Below are positions 1 to 11,908 of a stretch of DNA of 64,000 nt, one piece after another (the first letter of the stretch is position 1; each line of letters starts with the position of its first letter). The notes beneath the pieces were generated by a model. The model searched no databases, was not told the origin of the DNA, and saw only the letters and a program-made list of their open reading frames with translations. The position numbers were made by a program, and so were the translations under genes. This DNA is from Chaenocephalus aceratus (taxonomy: Eukaryota; Chordata; Actinopteri; Perciformes; Channichthyidae): positions 5,721,829 through 5,785,828 of the forward strand of contig CM043791.1 of assembly GCA_023974075.1 (NCBI GenBank), written 5' to 3'.

Positions 1-50
1 CACTACCCACTCACTCGTTTAGTTAGCACTGCATGTTTACCAGGCATTGT

Positions 51-70
51 TGCTGCTGCTGCTGCTGCTG
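51..70. repeat. (TGC)n microsatellite
   Basis: Six to seven uninterrupted TGC units lie just upstream of the ATG at 73. This is an ordinary trinucleotide repeat. Confidence 0.9.
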
Positions 71-72
71 AC

Positions 73-435
73 ATGTCGAAAAGAAAAAAACAACGTACCT
101 TGGGCAATTTCTTTAAAAAGACGGCCAAACAACCTGATCAAGAAGACCAACCGAATGTAGCTGGTGGTAGCACATACGTTGTGACTGCTGCTACAACAGA
201 ACCGAGAGAGGAGGGAGCTAACGTCAGTGCTAGTGCTAACTTGACAGCTAACTTGGGGGCTGAAGAGACACAAGAAGACGAGCCGTTGTGTAGTGTGTGT
301 GGCGTCGCGTCTCTCCAGGCAGTGAGAGGGTTGTGTTGTGCTATAGCTGTATTATTAATATTAATATTGTTCATGGTTGGTGCCGCTGGCTGCTCTTATC
401 GCGTGTGTTCGGCTCTGTGTAGGCTACAGCCATAA
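73..435 (+). CDS. Short ORF with a hAT/ZMYM-like N-terminus
   Basis: A 120-residue open frame. The first 14 residues (MSKRKKQRTLGNFF) are a basic patch plus a TLxxFF motif, which is common at the N-terminus of hAT-derived proteins such as TTF-type or ZMYM1-like ones. The middle is Ser/Thr/Ala/Glu-rich and looks disordered. Residues about 88-107 form one strongly hydrophobic stretch followed by Cys-rich residues ending at an ordinary stop. No BED finger and no DDE or dimerisation domain follows, so this could be a first exon or a truncated transposase leader. The hydrophobic tail may be read-through into non-coding DNA. Family assignment rests on the N-terminal motif alone. Confidence 0.3.
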   Translation: MSKRKKQRTLGNFFKKTAKQPDQEDQPNVAGGSTYVVTAATTEPREEGANVSASANLTANLGAEETQEDEPLCSVCGVASLQAVRGLCCAIAVLLILILFMVGAAGCSYRVCSALCRLQP

Positions 436-1301
436 TAGGCTATAGCCCATGTGAAACAATGTAGCCTGTTTTTGAGTCATTTTAAATTTATTTAATTAAA
501 CAGTCAAACGTTAAATTGGTAGTTCGTGGATTATTTATTATCAAGTTGATTGAAGTTTGCGTAGCCCATACATGCTCGGGAAATCTGTTGACATGAACAT
601 GATCCATCAGGACCATGTAAATGTAGACCTGTGGCACCACCCCGTGTGCAACAGATTTTCTCTTTATAATAGGCCTATGTCTGTGCTGTTGCTATTAATG
701 CACGGATCAGCATTTCCCCCCCCCCGCAAAAAATAAAAATTCCGGCTCCGTGGTATAGTTCGCACACTGCTCCCGTGCATCATCCTAATACAGCGGCATT
801 ATTGCGTCAAAAACTTATAGAAATTAAGGAGTACAAAGAAATAAAGAAAACAGGAGAAAAAATGAAATAAAAGTTAGGGCAGGAAAACAATAAATGCATA
901 TATATACGAAAACTAGATATAGGGTCATTTTCAGCATATGTTTGTAGCAGTTTCAACTATCTTTTTTTGGAAATTAAAATATAAATATATACATAAGTAC
1001 ATGTACTTGGCAAATGAATAATAATAATAATAATAATATATGCATAATTGCATATAAACATTGTGAACACTTATTTTCAAGTTACTTTTTTTACATTAAT
1101 ATGTTCATGCTGTGGTTTGGAACTGCTTTTGAATATTATTAGGCATTTTCTTATGGAAAATGTTGTGCATAATCAGTACTGTTTTAAGCTGTACTATCTC
1201 AACACATTTTAATAGATTGAGTTTTTTTAAATATGGGAGTTGTGTGTTCATATTTACCAACACCACAGGCTATTCGTAATACTTTTTTTTTTGGGATGTT
1301 A
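436..1301. other. AT-rich sequence without a gene
   Basis: No coding or structured repeat is recognised. It contains a short (AAT)n tract at about 1016-1037 and a poly-C run at about 715-725. Confidence 0.6.
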
Positions 1302-1694
1302 TTATTTTTTGTAGATTTGTTGAGTACGTGTTTCCCCATATTTCGGAGCAGTAGTAAAGGTAAGGGAGAAATAGACTGTTATAAAGAGTATATTTTCTTC
1401 AAGAATGTTCTTAGTATGATACAAAATACCTATTGTTTTTGACAGTTTCGTCTGTACAAAATGTATATGGTGCTTCCAATTGAGTTTTTCGTCAACAAGC
1501 AGTCCTAAAAATGTACATGCACCAACTTTTTCTATCTCTGTATTGCAAATCCGTATAATGCAGTCATTTCTACTCTCAGACTTTGTATTGAATAACATGT
1601 AACTTGTTTTGGCCACATTAAGGGATAATTTATTAACTGCAAACCAGTTACATAGTATTTTTAATTCTGCATTCTCAATTTTAACAAGATCGCC
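1302..1694 (-). pseudogene. LINE reverse transcriptase, C-terminal fragment
   Basis: Reading leftwards from about 1694, the frame stays open and encodes the region after the RT active site of a non-LTR retrotransposon. A W..NKLSLN..K..YMLF motif is followed by a FLGLLVDEKLNWKHHI block, the usual connector and thumb region of Jockey/CR1/L2-type RTs. Both ends are truncated and the YADD core is absent. After about residue 75 from the internal Met (near 1400) the similarity fades. This is a dead, 5'- and 3'-truncated copy; the clade is not certain. Confidence 0.75.
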
Positions 1695-2060
1695 AAGATT
1701 ATGATGGGAGCAGAGAATTCAAAGTGCAGGTCCAGCCTCAATATATTTGGGGAGAATTAAAATGAGCTGTCTTTATTTGTAGACAGCCAAGCCCCCTCCT
1801 GTGTTCGCAGTGGCGTTTTTATATGTACAAAAGTGGTGGGGCACAAAAAACGTAGATGTCTATATATAAGCTTCTGCAGTGAGGTTCATGGCTGGTGAGG
1901 CACTGGCACCGACTCTTCAGGTTTACAAATATTATATTTTGACCTAAATCAAAATATAATATTATTTTCAAAAGCTTTTTTTGTCTGATGCTTCGATTAA
2001 TTTTAAACAGACAGTTCAACAAAAGGATACCCAAAACATGTAATTTTATCATTTAAATAT

Positions 2061-2368
2061 TGTGACGACCCCTGCCTTGTTATCTCTGGTGTGTGTATGT
2101 TCCTTTAAGGTTTTCCCTTTGGTCTATCAGCTGGGATTGAGGACACCTGGCGGCCGGTACCAGAGGGTTAAACGGGCTGAATGAGACCTGCAATCTCTCT
2201 CTGGCAGGAGGAAGCAACGTGAAGAGCAGCCACGACCAGCTGACCTCTTGTTTCGTTGTTTGTTTCGCCTGTTTGTGTCCTTCAGCAGCAGTGAATAAAC
2301 TCTTTTTTTCTATTCACGCCCTCGTTTTCTGTCGCGCGTTTGTTGTGGCTGAGAGCCAAGCCATGACA
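2061..2368 (+). repeat. 5' LTR of the Gypsy element
   Basis: It starts TGTGACGACC and ends CCATGACA, immediately before the primer site. An AATAAA polyadenylation signal lies at about 2293-2298. The stretch from 2151 onward is repeated with few differences at 8221-8433. Confidence 0.9.
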
Positions 2369-2370
2369 GG

Positions 2371-2383
2371 TGGGGGCTCGTCC
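2371..2383 (+). promoter_or_regulatory. Primer binding site, tRNA-Pro type
   Basis: TGGGGGCTCGTCC starts two bases after the LTR. It matches the 3' end of vertebrate tRNA-Pro, the primer used by many gammaretroviruses. The match stops after about 13 bases. It fixes the 5' LTR boundary and element orientation. Confidence 0.8.
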
Positions 2384-3476
2384 ACTTCTTTGTATCTGTG
2401 ATACAGCAACGGATATAGGTGAGATTTGTGTTGGGAGTTGGTGCGCGTGTATACGTTTGTTGGGAGCGCCTTTGCAGTGGGCCGGTTTCTTTGTTTCGGC
2501 TCGTTGTGGGAAGGACATTAGATTTCAGATTGTTGTTTGGGGGACTGATTTGATTACTTTGTGAGGCTTTGATTTGTTTGGTATTATATTTCTGGAGAGT
2601 GGTTCAGTGTGCGAAAAAGTACACGTCCCACCGTCCGGGACGTGTTATTTACAATATCGGACAAGTAGATCTTTCAATTGACTTGTCCGGCGGACAAGTG
2701 ACGTTTTTCGCCCCGATTTATTGACAAATTATTTATAAATTCAGTTTACAAAAAGGCAGAACTCATTCGCAAATTGTCCGTGTCCGCCATTGTTCGTTTA
2801 GAAATGTTAGTTTCGGTTCTGCTTGTCGATTCATAAGGAAATGCATCTCGCCGCTTTCTGTACAGTTAGACGGGGCGGGCGGGAAGTGAAGCACAGTGGC
2901 AGGTTGGGAAGCAAAACTCGGTTCCGAGTAGGAACAAGTAACAATTGTCCGCTCCCCAGATTAATAAGAGTTGTGAGGACAGGAGGCGAGGCCGAGCCCC
3001 GCGGACCGCAGCTCTCTCTCTGCTCCGTATCAGCTGATCGCTGCACGGCGCAGCTCAGCGTCTCTCTCTCTCTCTCTTTCTACACACAGCGGATCCGCTG
3101 CCCGTTTAACAGCCTCATCTTTGTCAAACGTTCTTATGTTCTTTCTCTAACACGTAATGAAGGTTATTAAGCGTTTTAGCTCCTGTGTTGTTAATATTGA
3201 CCACCATTTCCTTTATGAAGTGAAGCAGCCTCCCTGTCTGTGTCCTCGCGCTGTCCTCACATCCCCGGACCCCCAGACTCGGAGGAGCGCAGGAATGTCA
3301 GTATTGTTTATGAAGCGGGGTATAGAAAGTACATTATTGAAATGCTATCTATACTATTTATTTACTTTTACAAACAGTGAGTAGCTGGGCAGCTGCAGCA
3401 TGTGTATTGCAGGATATGTGTAAGCGTGCAAGCGTCTTTGAGCTGTAGAAAAGCGCTAGGCCTATAGGTTATAAAT

Positions 3477-3850
3477 ATAATAATAATAACTTTATTTGTA
3501 TAGCACTTACTTTCATACATTGCAGTTCAAAGTGCTTTACATCAGTAAAAAATAAGACAAAATCAGTGTAAAACAAGCAGCAAGAGCAAAGCATAAAGTG
3601 GGATAAAATAATTAAAAATAAAAACATGGGGAATAAAACATAGAGAAATAGTGCAATGTCAATCACAGAGAATAGTGCAGTATAATAGTTTAAAACCAGT
3701 AAAAATGCTTTGGTAAAGAGAGGTTTTAAGCTGCCTTTTAAAAATGCCTAATGTATTGGCTTCCCTAATATTGTTGGTTAACGTGTTCCACAGTTTTGGT
3801 GCGTAGTTTACAAAGGCTGCATCTCTCTTTTTGAGATATTAATAATGTAT
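3477..3850 (-). pseudogene. L2-type LINE, 3' end fragment
   Basis: On the minus strand, 3835-3690 encodes APKLWNTLTNNIREANTLG and FKRQLKTSL. This is the C-terminal RT block (xLWNxLP..IR...LxxFKxxLKT) typical of L2/Rex-like LINEs. It is followed by the 3' UTR, reading on the plus strand as TTTATTTGTATAGCACTTAC. The copy is 5'-truncated and lies inside the 2605-4427 transposon. Confidence 0.7.
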
Positions 3851-4129
3851 TATTATTATTATTAGGCCTATGTGTTGGACATGTGTGGTTGGACTGTGTC
3901 TCACAGGCAGGTTGCAGTGTAACATCAGAGGAGACTGGGCCAATTGTACATTCTCAAACTGCACCACTTAGAACTAACTAAACAATGTAGAGATTATTTT
4001 TATATAATTGTATTCAATAACCGTAAGAAATTAAACAGTATGAAGTGATTTGTAAATAGGAATACAGATTTGACTTAATGTTTTCATAAATATATTTTTC
4101 TCCCAGTTTGTCATGGGACTTATTTTTAC

Positions 4130-4219
4130 CCTCTCAAAGAACCGGAATCGACAACCGAAAATAACCGGAATCGAAAAGCAGAACCGGAATCGTTAAAATC
4201 CAAACGATACCCAACCCTA
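4130..4219. repeat. hAT terminal fragment (TAGGGTTGGGTATCG type)
   Basis: Read on the minus strand, this begins TAGGGTTGGGTATCGTTTGG and continues with alternating GATTCCGGTT-like repeats. It is the same terminal family as the complete element at 11909-13152. The partner end is not found, so it is a remnant. Confidence 0.65.
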
Positions 4220-4920
4220 TGTGTGATGCAGTAAAAGCTTACCGCTCACTTACGTTAGCGGTGTTGTAAAAACCGTGGGAAAGTATAAAATACGATGATG
4301 AAGAAGAAGATTCCAGTGGCCCCAATTTTTGTCCATTCTGGACAAGTGAAAAATGTATTCGGACAAGTAAATTGCCAAACTCACTTGTCCATGGACAAGT
4401 ACTCTCTAAAAACTTTTTCTCACACTGGTGGTTGCTTCGAGTTGTTCTTAGCCGTGGTCAGCTGATTTTTTGTTTTTTTTTCCTTTCTCTCTTGTGTGGG
4501 TTTGTTGGTGCGTTGCATGTGGAGCAGTGCGGAGCGGTGCAGAGTTTTCCCTGGCAGGTTAAGCGGTAGTTCCCTTGGGATCGTTGAGCGGGGTGTGTAG
4601 TGTTGCGGAGAAAGTGGTTGAAGCTTTGGCTTGGGAGCATGGCCGTGGTCTCAGTAGTGTTGCTAGCTTGCTAGTCACTTAGCTGGATTAGCGGTCTCCA
4701 GTGCATAAATACCCACCACAAGTAACTGCATGAAGACTAGGGAGGAGATTAGTCAGTGGGATGGTGAGTTAGTGGGGAAACTCCAATCAAAAAATTAGTG
4801 TTCCACTTTGGACGCATACTGGTGGTATCTGTCCGGTTGGTTTTTGTTTTTGTTTTTGTTCTCTTCTTTCGGTTTAAAGGTCTGGTGTTGTGTTCCGGTG
4901 AGGAGTCGGTGTAACTTAAG

Positions 4921-5923
4921 ATGGCTGACTTAGAGGCATTTATTGAAGCTCCGTCTCAGGAGTCTCTTGCCACTTTCTCAAGAGAGCAGCTGCTCTTAAT
5001 TGCTGAGCATTTCTCTGTGTCTATTGTCGGTGATAGAAGGGTGAAAGACAACATAAAAGACTCTATAGTGTCGACATTATGTGAGACAGGAGTGTTTGCT
5101 GCAAACCTTTTTTTCAGGCTAGTTCACTGTCCTTTGAGCAGCAGAAGGAGATGTTGTTGTTGTTGTTGTTGTTGCAGCTGAGTCATGACAAAATGAGGTA
5201 TGAGATGGAGTTTGAAAAGGAAATTGCAGTGGAGCGGATGCGGCAGGAGACTGAGAAAGCCAAACTGGATATGGAAGGACAACGTCTTTCTATGGTCAGA
5301 GATGGTGCGGTGTTGGGTGAGTGGCACGGTGAACAGGTGCCCAGGTCTCGTCATCGGTTCGATGCTAACAACTTGCGCTTGTTACCGCAATTGAATGAAA
5401 GTGATCCTGACACATTTTTTTTGCTTTTTGAACGTGTAGCTAGGGCTAGAGATTGGCCTGATGCGGACTGCGCTCTGATGCTTCAGTGTGTTCTCACAGG
5501 GAGAGCGCAGTCAGCATATTCCGCCTTATGTCTTGAGGATAGCTCTAGCTATAGTAAAATAAAATTGGCGGTGCTTGGTAGCATATGAACTGGTGCCAGA
5601 GGCCTATCGACAGCGTTTTAGGTCCTTTGAGCAAAAACAAGATCAAACATGTGGAGATGGCGAGGGATTTGTCTGTTCATTTTAAGCGTTGGTTAACTGC
5701 TCTTGACGTCACTACTTTTGACGATTTGTGTGAGCTCGTGACTTTGGAACAGATCAAAAATATTCTTCCAGACAAGATTGCTACTTACATAACAGAACAC
5801 AGGGTCACTTCTGTGGCTGAAGCTGCTGTGGCAGCTGATGAGTTTGTGTTGCTTCATAAAAGCAGGTTCGGAGGGCGCTCTGGGGCCCTGGCTGTTTTTG
5901 AGGGAAGTAGAAAGGTTGGTTAA
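4921..5923 (+). pseudogene. Gypsy gag with SCAN-like capsid domain, frameshifted
   Basis: The frame starts at ATG 4921 (MADLEAFIEAPSQESLATFS) and shifts near 5110-5120, at a poly-T run. It continues from before 5151 with a Leu-7 run encoded by (TTG)n, a charged coiled-coil-like stretch and then the capsid core (LLPQLNESDPDTFFLLFERV; LMLQCVLTGRAQSAYSAL). Further frameshifts occur near 5577 and 5640. The last frame gives WLTALDVTTFDDLCELVTLE and runs to 5923. This helical pattern is the SCAN-like gag fold of Gmr1-type Gypsy elements, thought to be the source of the vertebrate SCAN domain. Gag would form the retroelement particle; this copy cannot. Translation resumes beyond the hAT at 5977-7129 with the zinc knuckle. 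Confidence 0.8.
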
Positions 5924-5976
5924 TTTGGGATGGAGCCAAGGAACTTGGGTTTGGTCAAATCTGAGGGGGATAATAG

Positions 5977-7129
5977 TAGGGCTGTGCATCTTCACTGGTC
6001 TCACGATTCGATTCGATTACGATTATCCTGTCAACGATTCGGTTCGATATCACGGTGCATCACAATTCATAATGCGTTGCATCCTCAATTTTCTATATTA
6101 CTGCACATGGCTTATTCTTCATCAATGCATACATGCAGTAAATACATATGAACTCTCTTTTTATTATTTAGAAAGTGCTTCAGAAATCAATAACATAAAT
6201 GTCTTGACATTAATTTATAAACCAAAATAAATGAATTGTATAGGTCTAGCCTCCGTGTGTGAAGTTGTTCCATCCTCAAAAACAAAAAGCTAATGCTTCT
6301 GCAGTCTAGCTGCAGCTTCTAGCCACGGTCTTCTGTTAAGAAAGGACACTGAATGTCCTGAATGTGGCATCACACACAGGACTTGAGTCTGAACACAGCA
6401 GACAACAGGAGTATTTACAACAGCATATTTAAACAAAAATACTGCATGTGGGTGCACACTTACATTCTCTGTCTTACTGTTACATAAATCCCATGAATGT
6501 ATGAGATTAAATTAGCTTCATTATATCTCAGTGATTAAGTGAATAACAAAGTTTATATCGGGTCACTATCAGCCTGTCACTCATTATTTTCAGGGAGGGG
6601 GCGGGGCTTGGAGGAACGGAGAGGAGACGGTGATCGCGGAAGCTTTTTTCCTCCTGCCTTCACAAACTTTACACACGTGTATATATCGTCTGCAAATTGC
6701 TAGACGGCATTCATACTCTGCAGTCCAAGACTTAATTAAATCCACCAAAAACCTGACATGATTGTAACGCGATTATTTTTTGAAAAACATAAATCCCTGT
6801 CATAAATCTATGTCTCTGAGCCGCAGCGACACGGAGTGATTCGGAGCGGGACCTTCTGCTGTGGGTTCTGGACTGGTGGTGTTGTGTTGGTGGATAAAGC
6901 AGACTGCTCCGTGTTTGGTGCCGCTGTCACGTCTGTTCCCTGATCTCTGCGTCACCGACTGATTTGATATTAAAGTGACAGAAAAAACGTTATAGTAAAG
7001 CCGCGGCCGGAAAATCAGGAAGCAACGTTACTACTCTATAACCGATTATCTTCCGTCACTGCATCGAGACCGAATCGTCCACGTCCGCATCGCAATGCAT
7101 CGTAGAAACGATTATTTTCAACACCCCTA
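5977..7129. mobile_element. Non-autonomous hAT, family A, copy 1
   Basis: The termini are TAGGGCTGTGCATC (left) and TAGGGGTGTTGAAAA (right, inverted), with a perfect 8-bp TSD GATAATAG at 5969-5976 and 7130-7137. It interrupts the Gypsy gag zinc-knuckle region, and removing it with one TSD leaves an open frame across the site. It is collinear, in inverted orientation, with 8648-10629. A diverged third copy is split between 52293-52342 and 57089-57348. No transposase ORF is present. Confidence 0.92.
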
Positions 7130-7137
7130 GATAATAG

Positions 7138-8060
<923 letters not shown>

Positions 8061-8220
8061 GGAAACATGGGCCGTGATGGTAATGTATTGTCTGTCATAC
8101 TGTTTGATAAATCGTTCTCGCTCTGCCCATCCTTTTAAAGTGTGCTTCTCAGGTTGCTTACCTGTGTTGCTAAAGATGTGGCTGGGTATGGGAGGAGCGG
8201 TTGGCAGTGTGAGGGGTGTA
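8061..8220 (+). other. Junction between CNBP-like ORF and 3' LTR
   Basis: No domain is seen here. The reading frame after the TGA (GNMGRD...) faintly recalls the last CNBP knuckle (GH.AR.C), so this may be decayed CNBP C-terminus or 3' UTR. LTR homology begins abruptly at 8221. Confidence 0.4.
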
Positions 8221-8433
8221 CGGCCGGTACCAGAGGGTTAAAGGGCCTGAGTGAGACCTGCAATCTCTCTCTGGCAGGAGGACGCAACGTGAAGAGCAGC
8301 CACGACCAGCTGACCTCTTGTTTCGTCGTTTGTTTCGCCTGTTTGTGTCCTTCAGCAGCAGTGAATAAACTATTTTTTTCTATTCATGCCCTCGTTTTCT
8401 GTTGCGCGTTTGTTGTGGCTGAGAGCCATGACA
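8221..8433 (+). repeat. 3' LTR, lacking its first ~90 bp
   Basis: It aligns to 2151-2368 with few mismatches, including CGGCCGGTACCAGAGGGTTA, the AATAAA-containing segment and the terminal CATGACA. The first 90 bp of the 5' LTR have no counterpart. The loss of U3 sequence points to a deletion after integration, because reverse transcription makes both LTRs alike. Confidence 0.88.
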
Positions 8434-8647
8434 ATATTTAATTGTTCTCTCTTAGTAAGATCCCATTTTCAATAAAATTGCGGTCTTACCTTGACTTGAA
8501 GATGAAGTCCATTTGCCTATCCTTCTGGACAAAAATCTCTATTACTTTTTTGTAAAAGTCGTCCTTATCTTCTTGTAGTTTCAAAAGTCTATCATAAATC
8601 TAATCGATAGATTTATGATTAGAAAATTAAAAAAGTAGGGTAGACAT

Positions 8648-10629
8648 TAGGGGTGTTGAAAATAATCGTTTCTACGATGCATTGCGATGCGGACGTGGAC
8701 GATTCGGTCTCGATGCAGTGACGGAAGATAATCGGTTATAGAGTAGTAACGTTGCTTCCTGATTTTCCGGCCGCGGCTTTACTACAGATGTAGCACTCCA
8801 GATCAGACTCAAATGGGTGTGTCCCAGTCAAAAGCCCAGCGGATGCCAGTGGCTGGGGGTGTTGCCAAATTGCTAGAGGGCGTTGCCCAATTTCCCCATT
8901 TGTTCAATTACAGGATTTAACCATGAGATGGCGCTTCATTCACAAAATACACAATGGGTGTTGTAGAAACATCAATATTTTAGATCAAATAAAGTATATA
9001 GTTTGCTTTATGCAGTATATGTCCTGTAATATTGTACAGTAGATTGAAGTAAATCAATTTATACATTAAGATAAGATAAGATGGACCTTTATTAATCCCG
9101 TGGGGAAATTCAGTAGTTCAAACAGCAACAGGGTGAGAGTGAAAAACAGGACAGCACAGATTCACACAGATTAATAAAATCAAAAATAAGATGAGCGATA
9201 AAAAATAATAATAATAATGAGAAACTATGAAATAAGAAATGAATAAAACTAAAATGTAATTATCATATCATATATTATAATGTATTGTATTATTAAGTAA
9301 TATCATACATTAACCCCATTATAGCAGATGCCACATTGAATGGATGAACACATGTATGCATCAATAATTACAACAGAGTATTTCTAAATACAAGTTGTAA
9401 AAATACTTATATGTATTTAATATTAACCCTTTGGAGTCGACCGTCACGCCGGCGTGATCAGATCACATGACCTGTTCAAGCCGGTGCCGCATAAAAACAA
9501 CAGTCCGGACAACATTGCCGTGTGTTTCTGTCGAAAGTACTGGCTTGAAACTATATCCCAGTCTTTGTTTCATGCAAAAAGACCCAGTAAACACGGAGAT
9601 ACGGTGATATAAAGTTAATACATTTGTATAACGTTTTTTCTGTCACTTTAATATCAAATCGGTCGGTGACGCAGAGATCAGGGAACAGACGTGACAGCGG
9701 CACAGCAACACCAAACACGGAGCATGTCTGCTTTATCGACCAACACAAGAACACCAGTGCAGAACCAACAGCAGAATGACCCGCTCTGAATCACTCCGTG
9801 TCGCTGTGGCACAGGGATTTATGTTTTTCAAAAATAATCGCGTTACAATCATGTCAGGTTTTTGGTGGATTTAATTAAGTCTTGGATTGCAAAGTATGAA
9901 TGTCCTCTAGCAATTTTCAGACGATATATACGTGTGTAAAGTTTGTGAAGGCAGGAGGAAAAAGCTTCCGCGATCACCGTCTCCTCTCCGTTCCTCCAAG
10001 CCCCGCCCCCTCCCTGAAAATAATGAGTGACATGCTGATAGTGACCCGATAGAAACTTTATTATTCACTTAATCACTGAGATATAATGAAGCTAATTTAA
10101 TCTCATACATTCATGGGATTTATGTAACAGTAACACAGAGAATGTAAGTGTGCACCCACATGCAGTATTTTTGTTTGTATATGCTGTTGTAAATACTCCT
10201 GTTGTCTGCTGTGTTCAGACTCAGACTGTGTGTGATGCCACATTCAGGACATTCAGTGTCCTTTCTTAACAGAAGACCGTGGCTAGAAGCTGCAGCTAAA
10301 CTGCAGAAGCATTAGCTTTTTGTTTTTGAGGATGGAACAACTTCACACACGGAGGCTAGACCTATACAATTCATTTATTTTGGTTTATAAATTAATGTCA
10401 AGACATTTATGTTATTGATTTCTGAAGCACTTTCTAAATAATAAAAATAGAGTTCATATGTATTTACTGCATGTATGCATTGATGAAAATAAGCCATGTG
10501 CAGTAATATAGAAAATTGAGGATGCAACGCATTGGTATGAATCGTGATGCACCGTGATGCACCGGGATATCGAACCGAATCGAATCGTTGACAGGATAAT
10601 CGTGAGACCAGTGAAGATGCACAGCCCTA
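8648..10629. mobile_element. Non-autonomous hAT, family A, copy 2 (inverted)
   Basis: The termini are TAGGGGTGTTGAAAA (left) and TAGGGCTGTGCATC (right, inverted). The perfect 8-bp TSD GTAGACAT lies at 8640-8647 and 10630-10637. It has the same content as 5977-7129 read on the other strand, plus an ~840-bp insertion at 8785-9626. Confidence 0.92.
8785..9626. mobile_element. Insertion in hAT-A copy 2, flanked by TA
   Basis: Comparison with copy 1 shows extra sequence between GGCTTTACTA and TAACGTTTTTTC. A TA dinucleotide flanks both sides (8783-8784 and 9627-9628). The ends are weakly inverted (CAGATGTA versus CAAATGTA). It contains a LINE-like 3' tail at about 9067-9180 (AAGATAAGATAAGATGGACC) and no ORF of note. 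A Tc1/mariner-like MITE is possible but unproven. Confidence 0.5.
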
Positions 10630-10994
10630 GTAGACATGTGGATATTATCCGGCTGAACAAAATGTGCATTTATCTAACAGGTACGTTTCCCACAGATCTT
10701 ATTTTGAGCTATTTTCTAAAATCCCATGGAGAAATATCATTGCTTTTTTGTGGAAGGAAGCCATGCGCAGCTTACTTCCGGGTTTTAGGACGCGTCTCTC
10801 TCCTCCTCTTCACACACCACACTTTTCGCGGCACACGTACTAACAGCCAATCAGCTCTGAATTATGTGAGATGACGTATGGTGGAGATGGCAGCTCTATG
10901 CCCCTATGGTCATTATTTTTTTGCCACACACATTAAATAGGACAATACTGTGAGCATGCGCAGTATAGTTTTTATAGTCACCGTTCACTTAGAC

Positions 10995-11648
10995 CAGTGG
11001 TTCCCAACCTTTTTTCCCAAGAGCCCCCCCAAATGACTCCTGTTGGAAGTTGCGCCCCCCCACACACAAGGGGGGGCGCAACAGCGGTAATTCAAGTTTA
11101 AAAGTCTCAAATGCTACAACTACTGTCACAAACTGGATGAATGTGGAGTATTGTGTTAAAGGAGGATGAAAGCGTAATAAAGGAGCACTATTGGAGTGAC
11201 TTTGATGGTTATTGGACTCAGGATTAATTCATTTGGATTCCCGCTGTATGAAGAAATTAAAGGACGGCGCAAGTGGAAACAATTCGCAAAGGGATTACAC
11301 TGTTTAAAACACATGCTCAAAGTAAGCCGGATTTTGCCGATGTGGATTCCAAAATAATCTACAAAATGGAGGAGACCGATCTGATCGGCGCAACTGTGAC
11401 AAATAATCCAACTGAAACCGGCATGGACAATGACTATGTTTTCAAAATGACACTTTACGTGCAGAAGAAACATTTCTATTAAAATAATTCTACATTTCTG
11501 TCTTGTTATGCCTATAATAGCTACTAACTTGAAGTAAAAAAAAAAAAGTCTAAATATGGCCTCAAATCATCTGAGGCCTGGCGCCCCCCCCTGTGACCTT
11601 TGGCGCCCCCCCCCAAGGTGGGCGCGCCCCCCAGGTTGGGAACCACTG
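10995..11648. mobile_element. Non-autonomous hAT (CAGTGGTTCCCAACC)
   Basis: Perfect terminal inverted repeats CAGTGGTTCCCAACCT are present, with a perfect TSD ACTTAGAC at 10987-10994 and 11649-11656. Subterminal C/G-rich tracts (about 11045-11080 and 11580-11635) mirror each other. An open frame at 11273-11482 (69 codons) has no recognised domain. The TSD has TA at positions 4-5, as in the Buster-type hAT group. Confidence 0.92.
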
Positions 11649-11908
11649 ACTTAGACAGTGATAGGGAGGGGCATGATCGGGTTTTGTACCACATGGCTCT
11701 AAACAGCTCAATAGGCACACACTGTAGACACTAATTAGAAGAACACAGATTAAAACAACAATGTACAGACGAATCGGATGATTAAACATGATCTTAAAAT
11801 ATATTTTATATATTTTGTTATTTATTTTGTGCATTTTTTTGTAATCATTATTTAATACTTTCTGCTGACACTAATGCCCCTAATGACCAGTCGCCACTGT
11901 GTGTTCGG

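Larger units (their letters stand above)
2605..4427. mobile_element. TIR transposon with ACTTGTCC subterminal repeats
   Basis: The left end CAGTGTGCGAAAAAGT and the inverted right end CAGTGTGAGAAAAAGT match at 15 of 16 positions. A 6-bp direct repeat GTGGTT flanks the insert (2599-2604 and 4428-4433). Several ACTTGTCC/GGACAAGT motifs in both orientations lie inside both ends (about 2660-2700 and 4335-4400) and look like transposase-binding sites. The interior contains a GC-rich stretch (about 2860-3060), an L2 LINE tail and the end of another hAT. No transposase is seen. A 6-bp TSD is unusual: hAT would give 8, while Dada-type elements give 6-7. The superfamily is left open. Confidence 0.7.

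Noticed and set aside
9433..9500. Possible piggyBac end (TTAACCCTTTGGAGTCG)
   Set aside because: No matching inverted end with a second TTAA was found nearby.
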